From contig CM070711.1 of the NCBI GenBank assembly GCA_036346275.1, forward strand, positions 62,411,078 to 62,475,077: a stretch of DNA of 64,000 nucleotides, read 5' to 3'. The notes under the pieces were generated by a model. That model had not been told where the DNA came from and searched no databases. It saw only the letters and a list, made by a program, of their open reading frames with translations. The DNA is from Otatea glauca. Lineage: Eukaryota > Streptophyta > Magnoliopsida > Poales > Poaceae. Of the stretch, positions 59,301-64,000 are shown piece by piece; the stretch's first letter is position 1; each line of letters begins with the position of its first letter. A program made the position numbers and the translations under genes.

Positions 59301-60328
59301 CGAAACTCGGCGTAAAGCCAGCCCCGGTGATGGCAGCCTTCTCATCCCGTGGGCCAAACCCCATCACTCCTCAGATCCTCAAGGTTGGTGGCACGTTGTT
59401 CAACTCTCCCCAGATTTCTAGTCCCGTGATTAGTGTTACTAACCTGCTCGATCGATCGCAGCCTGACATCACCGCGCCGGGCGTCAGCGTGATCGCCGCG
59501 TACAGCGGCGCGGTGTCACCGACGGGCCTGGCTTTTGACTACCGCCGTGTCCCCTACAACATCGAGTCCGGCACGTCCATGTCGTGCCCCCACGTGTCGG
59601 GCATCGCCGGCCTGCTCAAGACCAAGTACCCCCGCTGGAGCCCCGCGATGATCAAGTCGGCGATCATGACCACCGGTGAGCGCAAGCACCACAGCTCAAC
59701 TTCCTTTCATATAGCTTGTGCTGAAGTCATGGCGTGCTATGTGTTGTGTTGTGTGTATTTATGCGCAGCAACTACTGGAGCCAACGACGGCAACAACCAG
59801 ATCCGGGACGAGACCGGCGCGAACGCCACGCCGTTCAGCTACGGCTCGGGCCACCTGAACCCCATCCAGGCCCTGGACCCCGGGCTGGTGTACGACACCA
59901 CACTGGTCGACCACGCCAATTTCCTCTGCTCCTTGAGGCCCACCCAGGACGTGCTCCCGCTGTTCAACGGCAGCAACCCGTTCACGTGCAGCCAGCGCGC
60001 GTACGGCCGCCCCGAGGACCTTAACTACCCGTCCATCACCGTGGCTTGCCTCAAAGGCACCACCACGGTGAAGCGCAGGGTGAAGAACGTAGGTGCGGCG
60101 CCGTGCAAGTACACCGCCAGCGTCGTGCAGCCCGCTACTTGGGTCAATGTCACGGTGGAGCCGAACGTGCTGAGCTTTGGTAGCATCAACGAGGAGAAGG
60201 AGTTCACGGTGAAGCTGGAGGTCTATGACGGCGCCGCGGCCGCCAACTACGTGTTCGGGGGAATCGAGTGGTCGGACGGGCAGCATCGCGTCCGGAGCCC
60301 CGTCGTGGCCACGACCAAGTGCGGGTAG
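53388..60328 (+). CDS. Subtilisin-like serine protease (SBT5/AIR3-like), copy 2, frameshifted
   Basis: Exons: 53388-53468 (signal peptide), 53557-53596, 53741-53818, 53981-54142, 57584-57689, 57795-58338, 58732-58829, 58924-59168, 59269-59383, 59462-59675, 59769-60328 (TAG). Exon 6 is open throughout with the catalytic His (YVGHGSHT) and the oxyanion Asn (SAGNSGPQ). Exon 10 carries the catalytic Ser (SGTSMSCPHVSG), and exon 11 the last part of the catalytic domain and an intact Fn3-like domain ending VVATTKCG. Exon 4 ends with the catalytic Asp (GNVDTG). Breaks: two bases fewer in exon 3 (about 53800-53818), giving an early TAA, and one base fewer in exon 8 (about 59055), shifting the PA domain. 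Copy 1 is in frame at both sites. AATAAA is at 60362. With these sites in frame the product would be a secreted protease of roughly family length with a short propeptide. Expression is unknown. Confidence 0.87.
54200..54724. mobile_element. hAT-like MITE remnant in intron 4, copy 2
   Basis: Counterpart of 26380-26938, with the same GGATATCCGAATAGGAAAAA units and CGTTTTCACCCCTAC end. Confidence 0.5.
54946..56328. mobile_element. Non-autonomous hAT element in intron 4, copy 2, TSD CGTACTAT
   Basis: The element runs 54954-56320 between CGTACTAT at 54946-54953 and 56321-56328. The right end is well kept: its complement is CAGGGTTCCAAATCTCACCG, close to the MITE ends at 3396-3729. Confidence 0.87.
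56535..57037 (+). mobile_element. Helitron 2 in intron 4, copy 2
   Basis: A|TCTACTAAAGCC start and GTTTCTAG|T end. A perfect 17-nt hairpin, GCGGCGTG-G-CACGCCGC, lies at 57007-57023, 10 nt before CTAG. Non-autonomous. Confidence 0.9.
58430..58616. mobile_element. Small MITE in protease intron 6, copy 2
   Basis: The ends TCCACAGGACTGCAACTTAA and TTAAGTTGCAGTCCCTACAG are inverted. Internal GGACGGTCC pairs occur. The segment is transcribed as part of the intron if the gene is. Confidence 0.55.
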
Positions 60329-61242
60329 CTCTGGCAGATGTGATTTCAAGTTGGAATCGGCAATAAAAAAACATTAAGGGTCTGTTTTGTTGCTTTATTA
60401 GACCTGTACGGTACCAGTCCACACAAAAAAATCGGCTTGTTTGGTTGTTTGGGTGGAGGTCCAGGCCAGACCCGTGGCATGCAAATACGGCCTGAAAACC
60501 TTGCCCGAGTTAGATGCACTTCTCCGGCATTTTTCCCCAGCCTGGCCCGCAGGATGCGTTGGAGGCTTTTAAATTTGCTCGGCCAGAAAGGGACTTTCTA
60601 GAATTTTGCACTGACATTTTGGTCGGTGCTACCTCTCGCCCGGTAGCAGGGCGAGCCATGAGCGGTAGCACTGGACCGCCATAATGCCAAAAAATACACC
60701 CTTTTGGAATTTTTACACCGATCATTTAGGCCGGTGCTACCACTCGCCCGGTAGCACCGCCCTGCCAGATCCCTTAAAAGTACCCTATCGGGTTTTTACA
60801 CACCGCTCTGGGGGCGGTGCTACCTCTCGCCCGGTAGCATCGAGCTCCTAGATGCTTTTCTTAAAAGTCATAGAATTTTCAATGAAGTCTTAATTTTGAC
60901 ATGATGCATGATCTTAAGCATAGAATTGAGCCTTTAAACTGAAATGACGTCAAGATAATCGTCAAGACCCCTCTTAATAGTACGGCCCTATTTCTAGCAA
61001 CCTGATCTTTTCTCCAAACTCTGAGATCGGCAAAAAGGCTAGGAAAAGGTCATTAAATCTATACCTTTGTCGCTTGCTTGACGCATTGATCTTCCTTTTG
61101 CGCTGCTTTCATGCTTCCTTGTTCACCAATCTTAGGACCAACCTATTTTCAACATTCTCAAAAAAAATATTGTTCCTTAAACCGCGATTGTCATTAATTA
61201 TCAAAACCTCAAAGGAGTTAGGGGTCTAGATGCTTTCAGCGG
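60329..61242. other. Protease 3' flank with three palindromic boxes, copy 2
   Basis: GGTGCTACC/GGTAGCA boxes near 60624, 60732 and 60813, in the same order and nearly the same spacing as 32802-33017. Confidence 0.6.
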
Positions 61243-61427
61243 CAAGTGGGCTTCTTCCCACTTCGAGGAGTTCACCTACACTGCAGGCTCCCCTCCCGTC
61301 GCCAAGCGCACCCACTTAGTAGGCTCGCTTCCCCACCATCAAGCATTTGGTCACGCGACACCGCGGACCATGCCCTTGTCGCTGACCTCTCCGCACGCTT
61401 CCCAGCCATGAGCCTCAAGGTGACCAC
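61243..61427 (+). other. GC-rich exon-like island, copy 2
   Basis: Counterpart of 33421-33600. The frame reading DHALVADLSARFPAMSLK is open here and ends at an AAG|GTGACC donor-like site. Unknown family. Confidence 0.28.
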
Positions 61428-62610
61428 TCTCTCTCTCTCTCTGATGTGCAAATTACAGTTCTTGATGTGTTTTGGGGTAAATGGATGGGAGTCCTCTTTG
61501 GGGCGAGATTATTACTTTTTTTGAAGTTGTTGGATGTAGAAAACTACGATCTTTATTGGTTTCGGATGAGATTGGTAGCTGGTGTGCCTATTTGCGATGG
61601 AAGAGGATGACTTCTTGATTGGATGTTTTTGAAATGTGTGTTGGATTAGATGGAGTTAATTTATTTTAAATTTGCATCTTCTTTACCTTGTTAGCTAATT
61701 CTCTGGTATCACTCATTTTTAGTTTATGCCTCTGTGAAAGTTTAAGATCCATTAATTTGGTTTTGGTGTTAATGACAAATCTAATATTGAGACTAACTCT
61801 TTTGATAATCATAATATTGATTAGTCTCAATTGTTAATTAATGACAATCCTTTTATGAGACTAACTCTTTTGTTGAGTTTAACTCTCTTTAGTCCCTTTT
61901 GGATGAAAAAGATGGAAATACCAAAGGTTGCATTCGAGTTCATATTATCATATCTTGTTGCATTCCTTAGATATAATATTTATGATCATATTGATAAACC
62001 TAAATATGAGACTAACTCTTTTATTGAGTATATCTTTGATTAGTCTCATCTCATTGAAAAATTAAAATCCCAAAGTTATGCATCCAATACAACTCTATTA
62101 TTTCTAGATGCATTCCTTGGATTCAAGATAAAGGATGAACTTCACCGTAGTCTCAATCTTAAGATGTGCATAATGTTTTCAATTCCATATATACATGAAT
62201 ATACACATTTTGGAGGAGTTCACACTTTACCTTGATGTTTCAATAGTATTGATTTAATTTATCTTTCTATATCAAGGATCATTACTTTGAAACAATCCCT
62301 TGAGTATATTTAACTTGTGTAGTTGTAGTATACTCATGTTAATATAGGATAAACTCAAATGCTATCCAAGATTGATTTGTGGATATTGATTCCAAAGTTC
62401 AATTATTTATATGCACATATTTTAATGGAGTTTATTCTATAGTTGATAGCCTCCAAAGTATTGATTCCTTTCCATCACTCAAATATATTTGGATCATTAC
62501 TTTCCATCAAAATGAGTATATGAAACTTGTGTAGTTAATATATATTCATGTCAATTTAAATGAAGTTTAAATTGAGTTCGGTTGCCTTTCAATCAATCAA
62601 AGAACACTTT

Positions 62611-63713
62611 ATCATGTGTTGATGGTGTTTCTTCGTTGGTTAAGGACAAGCGGAAAGTTCTTCAGTACAATAAAGCATTAGTTGCATCAAAGTACTCAAG
62701 ACAGCTTTAAATCATTCAAATTGATTAGGGTTGTGCTCAATCGATCATAGGGCATCCATTATGTGTTAATGGAGTGCAATTTATGATTGAGACAACCGTG
62801 TTTGTTGGATTAACAATCTTCCATGAGTTGTGAAGTAGGTTGAGTCCAAGAAAATGAAGAATCGGGAATAAGAAGTCATCATATATTGATGAGCTTCAAG
62901 GATAAATCACGAAGTGCAGTGAAGCTAGAGAAGGCTCATCATGTGTTGATGAACAAGAAGGAAGGACTTGACTTAGAGAGAAGATGATGGAAATCATAAA
63001 AGCTCCAAGTGGATATGCTAGAGGCAAAGGTATAACTAGCTAGGGCTAAGGATAAGTTCCTAGTCTTTTACCGGTCTCAGTGTTTGGATAGGAAATCGGG
63101 TTGCTAGTTAGGTACCGTACTATTAAGAGGGGTCGAGTCATTTAGCTTGAACTTCATCATGTGTTGATGAACTCAATCCGGTTCACTCTAGCTCACTCTC
63201 TTATTTGGTTTTTGCATGAGCTAAGTATTTGTATGTGTTGCAAATAAGAGAGCTCATGCTTGCTTCTTATTGAATCTTAATCGATTTGGTTTTTACATAG
63301 AGCTATGGATTTGCATGTGTTGTAAAAGGGGGATAGCTCATGTAATTTGGCTTATGTGATTTTTGCATGGAGTTAAGTTTTGCATGTGTTGCAAAAGGTG
63401 AAGAGCTCAGGCATCGGTGTTTTAACTTGTGGTCTGATCATGTATTGATCATCACAAGGTTAAGTAATGTTTATACTTTGTATTTGCAAAATGTGTTTTT
63501 GCAAAATGATGATTTGTTATTTGCAAATGTGTTTTGCAAATAAGCTAGAAGTTATGGGTTTCGATCTTAGAGTATGTGTTGGTATTTGCAAATGTGTTTT
63601 GCAATAGTGTCGGGATCATGTGTTGATCCTTACATGGCTAGAGTATTTATCTCATAGGTTCTCGGTTTATTTGCAAATGTGTTTTGTAAAATTATTTTGA
63701 TCATGAGTTGATC
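62611..63713. repeat. Array of short TGTGT-loop hairpins, copy 2
   Basis: The array at 34775-35871 is repeated with the hairpins preserved, offset by about 27836-27842 bp. For example TATTTGCAAA-TGTGT-TTTGCAAATA lies near 63518-63542. Confidence 0.88.
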
Positions 63714-63962
63714 ATTATATGGCTCAAGATTTGATCTTATTGACTCTCGCTAGCTTGTAGTGATGCCCTTGATCAAGTCTATGTGAGGGATTTCAAAAAA
63801 TCAGATTTTAGACTTGAATGACTACATTGGAGTTTTTGTTTTGGTAATATTTAAAAACATCTATGGTTGTTTAAATCTGAAAAATTGGTGGAGATTGTAT
63901 CCCTCTTGATAAGCTTTGCATAGAGCCCAAGATCACCTAAATCGGAGTTTGGAGTAAAAAGT

Positions 63963-64000
63963 TGTAACATCCCAAAATTTGCTTTAATATCATTTTATTG
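63963..64000 (+). repeat. Start of the solo LTR in copy 2, cut by the window end
   Basis: TGTAACATCCCAAAATTTG begins at 63963 after AAAGT, as at 36119. The LTR was therefore in place before the block was duplicated. Confidence 0.8.

Larger units (their letters stand above)
50098..64000 (+). repeat. Large duplicated block, copy 2 (runs off the window)
   Basis: Collinear with 22255-36156. It begins in mid-gag of the Tat element at GTGGAGATTCACC, directly fused to chromovirus RT sequence, and is still matching at the last base of the window. Confidence 0.93.

Noticed and set aside
59759..60349. 196-codon minus-strand ORF
   Set aside because: Shadow of the last protease exon, which has conserved protein motifs on the plus strand.

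Overview
The window is nuclear DNA of a flowering plant, almost certainly a grass. The reasons are large Ty3/gypsy LTRs of grass type, hAT, Helitron and fold-back elements with clean target-site signatures, GC-rich exons against AT-rich introns, and spliced plant genes. Only two host gene families are recognisable. One is a decayed copy of a BBD-type bifunctional nuclease gene (717-3187, minus). The other is a subtilisin-like serine protease gene of the SBT5/AIR3 type, present twice (25596-32513 and 53388-60328, plus). The rest is mostly transposable elements, many with defined ends.

Layout. 0.7-3.2 kb: BBD pseudogene. 3.4-5.7 kb: a small hAT MITE, a hAT deletion derivative that keeps the C-terminal dimerisation domain, and a Helitron-like remnant. 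About 5.85-10.8 kb: a large LTR on the minus strand. 11-14.1 kb: degenerate tandem repeats, a fold-back element and unassigned sequence. 14.1-24.07 kb: a nearly full-length but inactivated Tat-lineage Ty3/gypsy element on the minus strand, with paired LTRs, a 5-bp target duplication and an antisense ORF with its own TATA box. 24.2-32.5 kb: a Helitron and protease copy 1, whose 3.4-kb fourth intron holds a 1.36-kb hAT element and a second Helitron. 32.6-39.3 kb: an older repeat carrying an unusual array of short hairpins, split by a 3.08-kb solo LTR with a perfect 5-bp target duplication. 40.9-45.6 kb: another large LTR containing a hAT MITE. 46.0-46.6 kb: a fold-back element. 47.8-50.1 kb: a truncated chromovirus.

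At 50098 the sequence switches abruptly to a second, collinear copy of 22255-36156, which runs to the end of the window. It holds the 5' part of the Tat element, the Helitrons, protease copy 2, the hairpin array and the first bases of the solo LTR. This fits a recent tandem duplication with a period of about 27.84 kb, or unmerged haplotypes or a misjoin in the assembly. The two protease copies carry different one-base frameshifts, mostly in homopolymers. Neither is open as written, but each is open where the other is broken.

The most unusual signal is the hairpin array (34775-35871, repeated at about 62611-63713). At least fifteen short perfect or near-perfect inverted repeats have different stems but almost all share the same five-base loop, TGTGT.
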